From Hyphomicrobiales bacterium (lineage in GTDB: Bacteria; Pseudomonadota; Alphaproteobacteria; Rhizobiales; Rhizobiaceae): a stretch of DNA of 64,000 bases. The notes below the pieces were generated by a model. That model was given only the letters and a program-made list of their open reading frames with translations. It ran no database searches and was not told the DNA's origin. The stretch is taken from NCBI GenBank assembly GCA_900471515.1, contig UCFC01000015.1, forward strand, positions 1 through 64,000, read 5' to 3'. This document shows, one piece after another, positions 16,971-26,296 of this stretch. Each line of letters begins with the position of its first letter. Position 1 is the first letter of the stretch. Both the position numbers and the translations under genes were made by a program.

Positions 16971-17897
16971 ATGATTTTGTGCTGCGGCGAAGCTCTGATC
17001 GACATGCTGCCGAGGGAGACGACATCAGGCGAAAAGGGCTTCGCGCCCTATGCCGGCGGCGCAATCTTCAACACCGCGATCGCGCTCGGGCGTCTCGGCA
17101 TCCCGACGGCCTTCTTCACCGGCATTGCCGATGACATGATGGGCGAGATCCTGCTCGATACGCTGAAGGCGAGCAATGTCGATTACAGCCCCTGCGCCAT
17201 CACGCAGCGCCCCTCGACGATCGCCTTCGTTAAGCTGGTCAACGGTCAGGCGACCTATGCTTTCTACGACGAAGGCACCGCCGGCCGCATGATTACCACC
17301 GATGACCTTCCCGTCCTTGGCGACGATTGCGAGGCCCTGCATTTCGGCGCCATCAGCCTGATCCCGAGCCCCTGCGGCGAAACCTACGAAGCCCTGCTCG
17401 ACCGCGAGGCCGCAAGCCGCGTCATCTCGCTCGACCCGAACATCCGCCCCGGCTTCATCAAGGACAAGGCCCGGCATATGGCCCGCATCGAGCGCATGGC
17501 CGCCAAGTCCGACATCGTGAAATTCTCCGACGAGGATCTCGAATGGTTCGGCCTTGAGGGCGATCATGACGCGCTGGCCGCCCACTGGCTGAAACACGGC
17601 GCCAAGCTCGTCGTCATCACCAAGGGCGCAGAAGGTGCGACCGGCTACACCAGCGCGCGCAAGGTCACGGTCCCGAGCGAGCGCGTCACCGTCGTCGATA
17701 CGGTCGGCGCCGGCGACACATTCGACGCCGGCGTGCTGGCCTCGCTGAAGATGGACAATCTTCTGACCAAAGCTGAGGTCGCCAATCTCGACGAACAGGC
17801 GCTGCGCAACGCGCTCGCGCTCGGCGCCAAGGCGGCCGCCGTCACCGTCTCCCGCGCCGGCGCCAACCCGCCCTGGGCGAAAGAGATCGGCCTCTGA
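16971..17897 (+). CDS. PfkB-family sugar kinase, probable fructokinase
   Basis: A 308-residue ribokinase/PfkB kinase. Signature 1 is YAGGAIFNTAIALGRLG near residues 25-41. Signature 2 is DTVGAGDTFDAGVLA with the catalytic Asp in GAGDTF. The start is supported by GGGAGGAA. Its closest look is to bacterial fructokinases, and a fructose transporter lies 6-11 kb upstream, so phosphorylation of fructose to fructose-6-phosphate is the likely role, feeding Pgi. Substrate choice within PfkB kinases cannot be proved from sequence alone. Confidence 0.85.
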   Translation: MILCCGEALIDMLPRETTSGEKGFAPYAGGAIFNTAIALGRLGIPTAFFTGIADDMMGEILLDTLKASNVDYSPCAITQRPSTIAFVKLVNGQATYAFYDEGTAGRMITTDDLPVLGDDCEALHFGAISLIPSPCGETYEALLDREAASRVISLDPNIRPGFIKDKARHMARIERMAAKSDIVKFSDEDLEWFGLEGDHDALAAHWLKHGAKLVVITKGAEGATGYTSARKVTVPSERVTVVDTVGAGDTFDAGVLASLKMDNLLTKAEVANLDEQALRNALALGAKAAAVTVSRAGANPPWAKEIGL

Positions 17898-17900
17898 GCC

Positions 17901-18704
17901 CTATTCGATCCGCTTGAGAAAGGCCCGGACCGCGCGGTTGAAGAGGTCCGGTTGCTGCAGCGGCGCGAAATGGCTGACACCCGGCAGGGACACGAATTCC
18001 GCCTCCGGGATCGTCCTTGCCAGATAATCGGCATGGTCGGGCAGGATGAATTCGTCATGCTCGCCAAGCGCGATGGTGACAGGCACCTTGATGCCGGCCA
18101 GCTGTTCGGCCGTATAATTCGGTTCCGTCGCCATCATCTTCGAAACGTCGGTGACGAAGGCCTCGAACTTGTCAGGCGTCGCCGACAGCGCCTGATAATC
18201 CTTCCTGTGGCGGCTGAAGCAGCGGTCGATGACCGGCGTCGCCTTGAATTCCCTGGTGCCGCCGGGGTCCATGTTGCAGGCGAAGAAGAACACGCCGCAG
18301 ACGCGCTCCGGCTGCTGGTCGGCAAGCACGAGCGACGTGCAGGCGCCGTCGCTCCAGCCGACCAGGGCCGCTTCCCCGATCCCGGCATGATCCATCACGG
18401 CCAGCACGTCGGACGCCATGAGGTGATAGCTGTAGGGGCGGGCGTCACGCGTGCTGCGCCCGTGCCCGCGGCTGTCGATGACAACGATCCGGTGGCCGGC
18501 CTCGACGAGGTCGGGAACCTGATAGCCCCAGTTGCCGCTATTGCCGAGCCCGCCATGCAGCAGGATGACGACAGGACCGGCGCCATAGCTCGCATACCAG
18601 ATGCGCGCGCCTTCGTTCTCCACGAAGCCCTGCTCGTCCGGGGCCGGCAGGGGCAGCGCGCCCTCGGCTTCGAATTTCACCAGTTCGTCATCCTTGGCAG
18701 TCAT
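17901..18704 (-). CDS. Alpha/beta hydrolase
   Basis: A 267-residue alpha/beta hydrolase. The oxyanion motif LLHGGLGN and the nucleophile elbow VGWSDGA (Ser in GWSDG) are visible, and a C-terminal GVSHFAPL supplies the His. The ATG at 18704 is chosen because GGAGGAG lies five bases upstream. Open frames from 18743 and 18770 have no such site. The nearest families are arylesterase, haloperoxidase or lactonase-like enzymes. The gene is convergent with the PfkB kinase, with a 3-base gap. The substrate is unknown. Confidence 0.85.
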   Translation of the reverse strand: MTAKDDELVKFEAEGALPLPAPDEQGFVENEGARIWYASYGAGPVVILLHGGLGNSGNWGYQVPDLVEAGHRIVVIDSRGHGRSTRDARPYSYHLMASDVLAVMDHAGIGEAALVGWSDGACTSLVLADQQPERVCGVFFFACNMDPGGTREFKATPVIDRCFSRHRKDYQALSATPDKFEAFVTDVSKMMATEPNYTAEQLAGIKVPVTIALGEHDEFILPDHADYLARTIPEAEFVSLPGVSHFAPLQQPDLFNRAVRAFLKRIE

Positions 18705-18770
18705 CGGCTCCTCCGCTGTCACTCTCTCTGTAGACGACGACATGCGCTGCGATTCGACAGGGTCGAACAA

Positions 18771-18800
18771 AAAAGCCCACCCGCAGGACGGATGGGCTTC
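18771..18800 (-). terminator. Intrinsic terminator of pgi
   Basis: On the - strand GCCCATCCG pairs with the GGGTGGGC segment and is followed by TTTTTT, 23 bases after the pgi stop. Confidence 0.75.
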
Positions 18801-18822
18801 GACAGCGGCGCGACCGCCGGAA

Positions 18823-20448
18823 TTACCTGGCGAGCTTTGCCAGCGCCGCGACCAGCCCTTGCGTCGAGGAATCGTGGCCGGCAGCGCTTTCCTTGCCTTC
18901 GACGACCGGCAGCAGGCCGGTTGCCAGTTCCTTGCCGAGCTCCACGCCCCACTGGTCGAAGGAGTTGATGCGGAAGAGCACGCCTTCGACGAAGACGCGG
19001 TGCTCGTAAAGCGCGATCAGGCGGCCGAGCGCATAGGGTGTCAGCTTGTCGTAGACGAAGGTGATCGACGGGCGGTTGCCGGTGAAGACGCGGTGCGGGG
19101 CTATGAAATCGGCCTGCTTGTCGTCCATGCCCTTGTCGGTCAGCTGCTTCTTGGCTTCGGCGAAGGTGCGGCCCTTCATGAGCGCTTCCGACTGGGCGAG
19201 AACGTTCGACATCAAGAGCTGATGCTGATGACGCAGCTCCGGCTCGAAACCGTTGGCGGCGATCATGAATTCGGCCGGGATGATGCTCGTGCCCTGGTGG
19301 ATCAGCTGGTAGAAGGCGTGCTGGCCGTTGGTGCCGGGTTCGCCCCAGGCAACCGGGCCGGAATTGCCCTCGACCGGCGTGCCGTCGATCGTCACGCCCT
19401 TGCCGTTCGATTCCATGTCGAGCTGCTGCAGGTAGGCCGGGAAGCGCGACAGGCGCTGGTCATAGGGCAGGATGGCGCGCGTCGGATAGCCGAGCACATT
19501 GCGGTGGTAGAAGCCGATGAGGCCGAGCAGCATCGGCAGGTTCTCGGTGATCGGCGCCTTGCGGAAATGGTTGTCGACGGCATGGGCGCCATCGAGGAAC
19601 TTGCCGAAATTCTCCGGCCCGACGGCGATCATCAGCGGCAGGCCGATCGCCGACCAGATCGAGTAGCGGCCGCCGACCCAGTCCCAGAAGCCGAAGACGC
19701 GTTCGCTTTCGATGCCGAAGGCGGCAACCTTGTCGAGCGCGGTCGAAACGGCGGCGAAGTGGTGCTGGACGGCCGCTTCGCCCAGCGCGCCGGCGATGAA
19801 CTTGCGCGCCGTCTGCGCGTTGGTCATCGTCTCGACGGTGGTAAAGGTCTTGGAGGCGACGATGAAGAGCGTCGTTTCCGGCTTTACCAGCTTCAGGATA
19901 TCGGCGATGTGGGCGCCGTCGATATTGGAGACGAAATGGGCGCGCGGGCCGTCATGGAAAGGTGCCAGCGCCAGTGTCGCCATAACCGGGCCGAGATCCG
20001 AGCCGCCGATGCCGATATTGATGACATCGGTGATCGTCTTGCCGGTGGCGCCCTTCAGAGTGCCTGAGCGGATGCCGTCGGCAAACTTGCCCATGGCGGC
20101 GAGAACGGCGTTGACGTCAGGCATCACGTCCTTGCCGTCGACCAGCACAGGCGTGTTGGAACGGTTGCGCAGCGCCGTGTGCAGCACGGCGCGGTTTTCG
20201 GTAAAATTGATCGCCTTGCCGGCGAACATTTCCTCGCGCTTCTTTTCGACGCCGCCTTCTTCGGCAAGCTTCACCAGAAGCTTCAGGATTTCGTCGTTCA
20301 CGGCCGTCTTGGAATAATCCATCAAAAGGTCGTCAAGCGATACGGAAAAGCGCGAGAAGCGCTGCGGATCGGCTGCGAAGGCGGCACGCAGATCGGTGGC
20401 CTTGGTGGCAGCCGCGGTGCTCTTCAGTTGTTCGACGATGGCATTCAT
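18823..20448 (-). CDS. pgi: Glucose-6-phosphate isomerase
   Basis: A 541-residue Pgi that interconverts glucose-6-phosphate and fructose-6-phosphate. Family signatures are visible: [13 protein letters not shown] near the phosphate site, VASKTFTT, and the C-terminal [32 protein letters not shown] carries active-site residues. The start follows GGAGCC at the expected distance. A terminator follows the gene. It connects the fructose uptake and kinase genes in this window to the pentose-phosphate and Entner-Doudoroff routes typical of rhizobia. Confidence 0.96.
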   Translation of the reverse strand: MNAIVEQLKSTAAATKATDLRAAFAADPQRFSRFSVSLDDLLMDYSKTAVNDEILKLLVKLAEEGGVEKKREEMFAGKAINFTENRAVLHTALRNRSNTPVLVDGKDVMPDVNAVLAAMGKFADGIRSGTLKGATGKTITDVINIGIGGSDLGPVMATLALAPFHDGPRAHFVSNIDGAHIADILKLVKPETTLFIVASKTFTTVETMTNAQTARKFIAGALGEAAVQHHFAAVSTALDKVAAFGIESERVFGFWDWVGGRYSIWSAIGLPLMIAVGPENFGKFLDGAHAVDNHFRKAPITENLPMLLGLIGFYHRNVLGYPTRAILPYDQRLSRFPAYLQQLDMESNGKGVTIDGTPVEGNSGPVAWGEPGTNGQHAFYQLIHQGTSIIPAEFMIAANGFEPELRHQHQLLMSNVLAQSEALMKGRTFAEAKKQLTDKGMDDKQADFIAPHRVFTGNRPSITFVYDKLTPYALGRLIALYEHRVFVEGVLFRINSFDQWGVELGKELATGLLPVVEGKESAAGHDSSTQGLVAALAKLAR

Positions 20449-20534
20449 GGAAGGCTCCTTTGGAGGCGCAGAGGGTTGCGGAAACTATTCTCTTTCCGGC
20501 AGTCAAATCAAGTTCAGCCCCCAGTCCAGATATG

Positions 20535-20570
20535 AAAAAAGCCACCCGCGACAAGCGGATGGCCCTCAAT
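20535..20570 (-). terminator. Intrinsic terminator of fadD
   Basis: On the - strand GGCCATCCGC pairs imperfectly with GCGGGTGGC around a short loop and is followed by TTTTTT. It lies just after the fadD stop. Confidence 0.65.
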
Positions 20571-20588
20571 TTCACGAGACCGTCAAAT

Positions 20589-22289
20589 TCAGCCGCGCAG
20601 ATCCTTGCGCAGGATCTTGCCGACGGGGGTCTTCGGCAGTTCGGTGCGGAATTCGATGAAGCGCGGCCGTTTGTAATTGGTAAGATTGGCCGCGCAATGG
20701 GCCTTCACGTCGGCTTCGGTCAGGGCCGGGTCCTTGCGCACGACGAAGAGCTTCACCGCCTCGCCGGAATGCCCGTCCGGCACGCCGATCGCTGCCGCTT
20801 CGAGAATGCCGGGATGCATGGCGGCCACTTCCTCGATCTCGTTCGGATAGACGTTGAAGCCGGAAACGAGGATCATGTCCTTCTTGCGGTCGACGATCTT
20901 GGTGTAGCCGCGCTCGTCCATGAAGCCCATGTCGCCGCTGCGGAAATAACCGTCCGATGTCATCGCCTGCGCCGTCTCCGCCGGCTTGTTCCAGTAGCCG
21001 GCCATGACCTGCGGGCCGCGGATGCAGATTTCGCCGATCTCGCCCAGCGGCAGCGAATTGCCGGCCTCGTCGCGGATGTCGAGTTCCGTCGAGGGAAGGG
21101 GAAGGCCGATCGAGCCGGTGAATTCGGGCGAATCGAAACGGTTGGCGGTGGCAACGGGCGATGTCTCCGACAGCCCGTACCCTTCGGTAATGTGCGAGCC
21201 CGTCACCTTCAGCCAGCGCTCGGCCACCGGCCTCTGCACGGCCATGCCGCCACCGAGCGACATGACCAGCGAGGAGAAACCGGTCTTGGCGAAATCGGCA
21301 TTGTTGAGCAGCGCGTTGAACAGCGTGTTGAGGCCGGGGAAAATATGGATGTCGGACTTCTGGAATTCCTTCACCAGTCCCGGAATGTCGCGCGGGTTGG
21401 CGATCAGCACGTTATGGGCGCCGAGCGACATGCCCATCAGCGAATTCACCGTCAGCGCGAAAATGTGGTAGAGCGGCAGCGCGCAGAGAAAGTTCAAAAC
21501 CTCGGGCTGCTTCCTCTTGTCGAAGCAGGATTTCAGCCAGAGCTGCAGCTGCATCTTGTTGGCAAGCAGGTTCTGGTGCGTCAGCACCGCGCCCTTGGCG
21601 ACCCCCGTCGTGCCGCCCGTATATTGCAGGAAGGCGATGTCGCTGCCGGCAAGCGGCACCGGCGCAAGCACCTTGCCCGCCCCTTCCGCCAGCACCTGCC
21701 GGAAGCTCCTGTGCTGCGGGATCGACCAGGAGGGAACGAGCTTCTTCACCCGCCGGACGATGAAATTGACGAGATGCCCCTTGAGCCCGAGCATTTCCCC
21801 GAGAGAGGTGACGACGACATGGCGCAGGTCCGTCCTGTTGATGACCTGCTCGACCGTGCGCGCGAAATTTTCCAGGACGAAGATCGCCTTGGCGCCGGAA
21901 TCGTTGAGCTGGTGCTCAAGCTCGCGCGGCGTATAGAGCGGGTTGACGTTCACCACCACGAGCCCGGCGCGCAGGATGCCGTAGACCGCGACCGGGTTCT
22001 GCAGCACGTTCGGCATCATCACGGCGACACGGTCGCCCTTCTGCAACCCGAGGCTCTGCAGCCAGGCGGCGACCTTGCGGGTCTGGCTTTCGAGCTCGCG
22101 GTAGGTCATGGATTTGCCCATGCTGGAAAAGGCTTTCCGCTCGGCAAAGCGCGCGCAGTTCTTTTCGAGAAGTTCCGGCAGCGATGCATATTCCAGTGGG
22201 GGAATTTCGGCCGGAACGACGTCCGGATAGGTGGCAAGCCATGGTTTTTCCGATGTCGCACCGCCAGGGTGGACGGAAATGCTGTTCAT
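20589..22289 (-). CDS. fadD: Long-chain fatty-acid--CoA ligase
   Basis: A 566-residue AMP-forming acyl-CoA synthetase. The P-loop YTGGTTGVAKGAVLTH, the core motif GYGLSETSP, SGDMGFMDERGYTKIVDRKKD cut into its two conserved parts, and the C-terminal catalytic Lys in PKTPVGKILRK are all visible. It activates long-chain fatty acids for beta-oxidation. The ATG at 22289 follows GGGAGAGAG, while the longer frame from 22352 has no ribosome site. A palindrome of the TTGACGT-ACGTCAA type lies about 130 bases upstream and matches operators known for fatty-acid and branched-chain regulators. Confidence 0.92.
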   Translation of the reverse strand: MNSISVHPGGATSEKPWLATYPDVVPAEIPPLEYASLPELLEKNCARFAERKAFSSMGKSMTYRELESQTRKVAAWLQSLGLQKGDRVAVMMPNVLQNPVAVYGILRAGLVVVNVNPLYTPRELEHQLNDSGAKAIFVLENFARTVEQVINRTDLRHVVVTSLGEMLGLKGHLVNFIVRRVKKLVPSWSIPQHRSFRQVLAEGAGKVLAPVPLAGSDIAFLQYTGGTTGVAKGAVLTHQNLLANKMQLQLWLKSCFDKRKQPEVLNFLCALPLYHIFALTVNSLMGMSLGAHNVLIANPRDIPGLVKEFQKSDIHIFPGLNTLFNALLNNADFAKTGFSSLVMSLGGGMAVQRPVAERWLKVTGSHITEGYGLSETSPVATANRFDSPEFTGSIGLPLPSTELDIRDEAGNSLPLGEIGEICIRGPQVMAGYWNKPAETAQAMTSDGYFRSGDMGFMDERGYTKIVDRKKDMILVSGFNVYPNEIEEVAAMHPGILEAAAIGVPDGHSGEAVKLFVVRKDPALTEADVKAHCAANLTNYKRPRFIEFRTELPKTPVGKILRKDLRG

Positions 22290-22415
22290 ATTCTCTCTCC
22301 CATTCGGCCGCCGCGCCGGGTCGCACCGGCATCGATCGGAAGATTCCTCCATCCCCCGTCAGGGCAGCTTATGCCATTGCTTGATCGGTTCAAGCGGATT
22401 GAGGCTACAATAACC

Positions 22416-22431
22416 TTGACGTAAACGTCAA
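22416..22431. promoter_or_regulatory. LiuR/FadR-type palindrome upstream of fadD
   Basis: TTGACGTAAACGTCAA is a perfect 16-bp dyad in the fadD upstream region. The same core occurs before the nitronate monooxygenase gene at 47155-47176. The sequence resembles operators of LiuR-type (MerR family) regulators of acyl-CoA and branched-chain catabolism. The regulator itself is not in the window. Confidence 0.6.
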
Positions 22432-22540
22432 TATCGCCACCGCCGCGTGAAGCCGGCAGGAAGAAGGGAACTTTGAAGCGGAGGGCACGTTTCCTCAGTG
22501 TGGATCAACCCAGGAGGAAAAGACGAACAGGAGGTGCACA

Positions 22541-22933
22541 ATGCTCGATCAGGATACTGACGCCACCCGCCGTGACCCGAATGTGAAGGATACGCCGACG
22601 CTGATCGCCAGCGACCGCGTTGAAGGCACCCGCGTCTATGGCGCCGATGGCAGGCATATCGGTTCCATCGAACGCCTCATCCTCGGCAAGCAGGACGGCC
22701 GCGTCGCTTATGCGGTCCTGAGCTTTGGCGGCTTCCTCGGCATCGGCAGCGACCACTATCCGCTGCCGTGGGAAAAGCTGACCTACGATACCCAGCTGGA
22801 CGGCTACCGCATCGATCTCACCAGGGAGCAGATCGAAGGCGCGCCGAGCTACGCGGATGACGACGACACCTGGTACAACGGCAGCGGCCGCCGGGTCCAT
22901 GACTATTACGGCGTGCCGCCCTACTGGATGTAA
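22541..22933 (+). CDS. PRC-barrel domain protein
   Basis: A 130-residue soluble protein. The PRC-barrel domain covers about residues 20-90, from VEGTRVYGADGRHIGSIE to YPLPWEKLTYD. The C-terminal 35 residues are polar, with DDDDTWYNG. The start follows AGGAGG. PRC-barrels occur in the ribosome maturation factor RimM, photosynthetic reaction-centre H subunits and many small rhizobial stress proteins. The role here is unknown. A strong terminator follows. Confidence 0.85.
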   Translation: MLDQDTDATRRDPNVKDTPTLIASDRVEGTRVYGADGRHIGSIERLILGKQDGRVAYAVLSFGGFLGIGSDHYPLPWEKLTYDTQLDGYRIDLTREQIEGAPSYADDDDTWYNGSGRRVHDYYGVPPYWM

Positions 22934-22956
22934 CGTTTTCCGCTAGGACGAGCCGG

Positions 22957-23016
22957 CAGAGGCCCCGCCAGAGCGGGGCCTTTCAGGTTGAGCTGACGAG
23001 GTCGTTGGCGCAGCGC
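22957..23016. repeat. Flanking 60-bp repeat, copy A (terminator plus relic of a gene 3' end)
   Basis: Bases 22957-23016 match 23781-23840 at 54 of 60 positions, and the first 30 are identical. The left half is a GGCCCCGC/GCGGGGCC hairpin plus TTT, which terminates the PRC-barrel gene. The right half on the - strand reads CANDLVSST and a stop, which matches CANDLAGRN and stop at the end of the beta-mannosidase. The two copies flank parDE. Confidence 0.85.
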
Positions 23017-23079
23017 CCGGCCGCGACGCGGAACGCGCGCCGCATGGAGGGGCCGGATTGGATGCCCGCCGCGTGATGA

Positions 23080-23092
23080 ATATTGACAATAT
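23080..23092. promoter_or_regulatory. Candidate parDE autoregulatory operator
   Basis: ATATTG-A-CAATAT is a perfect dyad that overlaps a TTGACA -35 box (23083-23088), 40 bases before the parD start. ParD antitoxins bind such sites to repress their own operon. No clear -10 at 17-bp spacing was found. Confidence 0.45.
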
Positions 23093-23131
23093 ATGCTACC
23101 CAACCCACAGTATGAGACGAACGAAGGGTAT

Positions 23132-23389
23132 ATGCCAATGGCATCCGGCAGCATTCACGTGAAGGTCAGCGGGCAACTCCAGGACCATGTTCAACAGCAG
23201 ATCGGAGACGACGGGCTGTATGAAAACGCCAGCGAGTATATTCGCGCCCTGATCCGCAACGACTTGCAGACACGGGATGAGGCATGGGAGGCCCTGCAAA
23301 AGGAGCTCGGCCCCGCCATGCGTGCCGATGACAGCGAATTTGTCGCCGTGTCGGCCGAGGACGTTATTCGCCGCAACAAACGCCGCTGA
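23132..23389 (+). CDS. parD: ParD-type antitoxin
   Basis: An 85-residue ribbon-helix-helix antitoxin. Residues 5-50 form the DNA-binding part (SIHVKVSGQLQDHVQQQI, then YENASEYIRALIRND). The C-terminal tail, rich in acidic residues, would wrap the toxin. The ATG at 23132 has GAAGGG upstream. Another ATG at 23138 is possible. The toxin gene starts 2 bases after the stop, the usual parDE arrangement. The module lies between duplicated flanks, which suggests it was inserted. Confidence 0.88.
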   Translation: MPMASGSIHVKVSGQLQDHVQQQIGDDGLYENASEYIRALIRNDLQTRDEAWEALQKELGPAMRADDSEFVAVSAEDVIRRNKRR

Positions 23390-23391
23390 GC

Positions 23392-23757
23392 ATGGCGGGC
23401 TATCGGTTCTATCCGCGCGCCGACGCAGCGCAGGATAAGATATGGCAGGATACCAGCAGCGCATGGAGTGAGGCGCAGGCTGACACCTACATTCTTGGCC
23501 TCCATGCTCACCTGGAGCGGCTTTGCGGCAATCGCCTCCTCTGGCGGCGTTTGCCGCAGAGGCTTGCTGCTCCGCCGGATATCAGGCGCGAAGCCTATTT
23601 CAGCCGTTACGAACGCCATTACATCTTCTTTCGCGAGTTGGATGACGGCGATCTTGGTATCATGAGCATCCTTCACGAGCGCATGGATTTGCCGGTGCGG
23701 TTGAAGCACGACCTGGCCGCGCTGATGGCCAGGCAGGAAAAGGCCGACGAGACCTGA
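23392..23757 (+). CDS. parE: ParE/RelE-family toxin
   Basis: A 121-residue toxin of the ParE/RelE superfamily. It has the typical N-terminal strand (YRFYPRADAAQDKIWQDT), the helix-hairpin region, and the C-terminal strands REAYFSRYERHYIFFREL and LGIMSILHERMD. ParE toxins usually poison DNA gyrase, and RelE relatives cut mRNA. The sequence fits ParE better. It is slightly longer than the usual 95-100 residues because of a C-terminal extension. It is coupled to parD. Confidence 0.88.
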   Translation: MAGYRFYPRADAAQDKIWQDTSSAWSEAQADTYILGLHAHLERLCGNRLLWRRLPQRLAAPPDIRREAYFSRYERHYIFFRELDDGDLGIMSILHERMDLPVRLKHDLAALMARQEKADET

Positions 23758-23780
23758 AGAGGCGCATATCTGAATTCCGC

Positions 23781-23840
23781 CAGAGGCCCCGCCAGAGCGG
23801 GGCCTTTCAGTTTCTGCCGGCGAGATCGTTGGCGCAGCGC
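23781..23840. repeat. Flanking 60-bp repeat, copy B
   Basis: This is the intact partner of 22957-23016. It contains the hairpin that terminates parE transcription on the + strand, and it includes the last codons and stop of the beta-mannosidase gene on the - strand. Confidence 0.85.
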
Positions 23841-26281
23841 AGGACCGTTCCGACCACGATATCCTCGGCCGAAAGCTGCTTCTCCGTCGTCACGCGGAAA
23901 ACATGGCTTTCGCCCGGCAGCAGCGTCACCAGCATGGAATCCACCACCGCCGCAGGGTCCAGCCGGTCCGCCATCAGGCAGAGATCCTTGAGGAAACTCT
24001 TTGCGCTGACGGTCACGTCATAGCCGCCGGCCGATTTCGCGAGCGAAATGTCGAGCGACGGGGCGGGAAGCTTCAGCTCGATATCCTCGACGAAATAATG
24101 AAAGGCGCGCTTGTCGAGCATCTGCACGACGACGACCTCTTCATTCGCCACGCCGGCCGTCGCGATATCCTCCGGCAGCGGGAATTCCTTCGCCTCGAAC
24201 CGGTCGCAGAGCAGCCGCCAGAATTCGAATTCCGAAAGCACCGTGCCGTCGAGCCGCATCCGCCTGCCGCTGATCTTCGAGCGCCAGAACAGCGTCTGCT
24301 CGTTGACCGCCACCGCCGCAAGCCCGTCGCCGCGCGGCTGGATCGTCAGCAGGCGCGGGTGGAAGGCCTGCTGCATCGCATACCAGAGCGGCTTGCGCCG
24401 GCCGGCGGAATCGAGCGCGGCCCAGGAGGTAACAGGCCAGCAATCGTTGAACTGCCAGACGACGGCGCCCTTGCAGATGGCGCGGTGCGAGCGCATGTGC
24501 TCGACGGCGAAGCGGATGGCGCGGGCCTGGTTGAGCTGGGTGGCGAAATGCCAGTCGTCCATCGTCCGCGGCACGGGCAGGTGGCCGGCAAGCCCCTTGA
24601 TCAGCTTGTCGTTGCCCTGCGTCGCCTTCTGGTGATGGAAGACGCCGCGCGATTCCGGCGTCAGCGGTTCGTCATGCACGCTTTCCTGCAGCGTCGCCCA
24701 TGCCGGCGGCGCCTGCCAGCCGAATTCGGAGCAGAAGCGCGGGATATAGTTGCGGTAGACCTCGTAGCCGACCTCGTTCCACACGTCCCAGATATGTTTG
24801 CAGCCGTGCCGGTCGTCGTTCGGCTCGATCTGCATCGAGCCGGAATAGGGGCTGCCGGGATAATAGGGCCGGTCGGGATCGAGCTCGGCGCAGAGCTTCG
24901 GCAGCACATCGAGATAATAGCCGAGCCCCCAGCTGACGCCCGCCCTGATGATCGGCCGCCAGCCCCATTCGTCGAAGCCCCAGATATTCTCGTTATTGCC
25001 GTTCCAGATGATGAGCGACGGGTGCGGCATCAGCCTGATGACATTGTCGCGCACCTCGGCGACGATCTCGCTGCGCAGCGGCTCCTCTTCCGGATAGGCG
25101 GCGCAGGCAAAGAGGAAATCCTGCCAGACGAGCATGCCGGCCCGGTCGCAGGTCTCGTAGAATTCGTCGCGCTCGAAAATGCCGCCGCCCCAGACGCGCA
25201 GCAGGTTGATATTGGCGGCCTTCGCCTCGTCGATCCGCGCCGCGTAACGCTCCGCCGTCACCCGCGAGGGAAAGCAGTCGTCCGGGATCCAGTTGGCGCC
25301 GCAGGCGAAGATCGGCACGTCGTTGATGACGAAGGTGAAGGCCGAGCCATGCTCGTCCGGCGAAGTATCGAGCCGCAGCGAGCGGAAGCCGATCTCTCTC
25401 GCATAGCGGTCGAGAACATCGCCGCTCTCGTCCTCCAGCCGGATCTCCAGCGGATAAAGCGGCTGGGCGCCGAGATGATGCGGCCACCAGAGCTGCGGCG
25501 AGGGCACGCGGACCTCGAACGAAACCTCCTGTGCATCCGCGTCGACCGTGACCGTGCGCCTCACGCCGCCGATCTCGGCCGTGATTTTTGCCGGTACGGC
25601 TTCGCCATGTCTTGCCAGCCGCGCCTGCACCCTGACGAGCCCGTCGCCGCCGGCAAGTGTCGCCGAAACACGGGTTTCGGCCAGCCGCGCCCGGTCCCAG
25701 CTTTCCAGCCGCACCGGCTTCCACAGCCCCGCCGTCACCAGCGTCGGACCCCAGTCCCAGCCGAAATTGCAGGCCATCTTGCGCATCAGGTTGCCCGGCC
25801 CCGGATAGTTGTTGGGCCGGTAGCCATAATGTTTTTCCATCTCCGCACCGTAGGCATAGGCCGAGTGGAAGGTGACGCTGAGTTCGTTTGCGCCTGCCCG
25901 CAGCAGCGCCGAGACATCGAAGCGATAGGTGCGGTGCATGTTGAAGCTGCGGCCGATCTCCTCGCCGTTCAGGCGGATCGTGGCGATCGTGTCGATCCCG
26001 TCGAAGACCAGTTCCTGAATTTTGCCGGCATCGGGGCCAGCATCGGGGAGGGCATCTGGCCCGGCCTCGAAATCCAGCCGGTAGACCCATTCCGTCTTGC
26101 CGATCCAGTCATTGGTGATCTCGTTGATATCGAGATAGGGATCGGGGATCAGCCGGTTTGCCAGCAGGTCCAGATGCACGCAGCCGGGCACCGTTGCCGG
26201 AATGGAAGCCGGCAGGTTGTCTCTTCCTGTATCGTTACAGGCAAGCGTCCAGCCGTTGTGAAGGTCTCTCCTCCCAATCAT
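23807..26281 (-). CDS. GH2-family beta-mannosidase
   Basis: An 824-residue glycoside hydrolase of family 2 with no signal peptide, so it is cytoplasmic. The N-terminal sugar-binding domain begins LHNGWTLACNDTG. The (beta/alpha)8 domain carries VWGGGIFERDEFYE and the acid/base segment WNGNNENIWG, and the nucleophile Glu is in FCSEFGWQ. These features point to beta-mannosidase rather than beta-galactosidase. Lactoylglutathione lyase lies 15 bases upstream on the same strand. The 3' end is duplicated as a relic at 22957-23016. Confidence 0.88.
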   Translation of the reverse strand: MIGRRDLHNGWTLACNDTGRDNLPASIPATVPGCVHLDLLANRLIPDPYLDINEITNDWIGKTEWVYRLDFEAGPDALPDAGPDAGKIQELVFDGIDTIATIRLNGEEIGRSFNMHRTYRFDVSALLRAGANELSVTFHSAYAYGAEMEKHYGYRPNNYPGPGNLMRKMACNFGWDWGPTLVTAGLWKPVRLESWDRARLAETRVSATLAGGDGLVRVQARLARHGEAVPAKITAEIGGVRRTVTVDADAQEVSFEVRVPSPQLWWPHHLGAQPLYPLEIRLEDESGDVLDRYAREIGFRSLRLDTSPDEHGSAFTFVINDVPIFACGANWIPDDCFPSRVTAERYAARIDEAKAANINLLRVWGGGIFERDEFYETCDRAGMLVWQDFLFACAAYPEEEPLRSEIVAEVRDNVIRLMPHPSLIIWNGNNENIWGFDEWGWRPIIRAGVSWGLGYYLDVLPKLCAELDPDRPYYPGSPYSGSMQIEPNDDRHGCKHIWDVWNEVGYEVYRNYIPRFCSEFGWQAPPAWATLQESVHDEPLTPESRGVFHHQKATQGNDKLIKGLAGHLPVPRTMDDWHFATQLNQARAIRFAVEHMRSHRAICKGAVVWQFNDCWPVTSWAALDSAGRRKPLWYAMQQAFHPRLLTIQPRGDGLAAVAVNEQTLFWRSKISGRRMRLDGTVLSEFEFWRLLCDRFEAKEFPLPEDIATAGVANEEVVVVQMLDKRAFHYFVEDIELKLPAPSLDISLAKSAGGYDVTVSAKSFLKDLCLMADRLDPAAVVDSMLVTLLPGESHVFRVTTEKQLSAEDIVVGTVLRCANDLAGRN

Positions 26282-26296
26282 CTCAGCCTCTTGTGT

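Noticed and set aside
22921..23154. A 77-codon open frame on the - strand before parD
   Set aside because: It covers the flanking repeat and parD operator in a different frame from the relic, with no motif.
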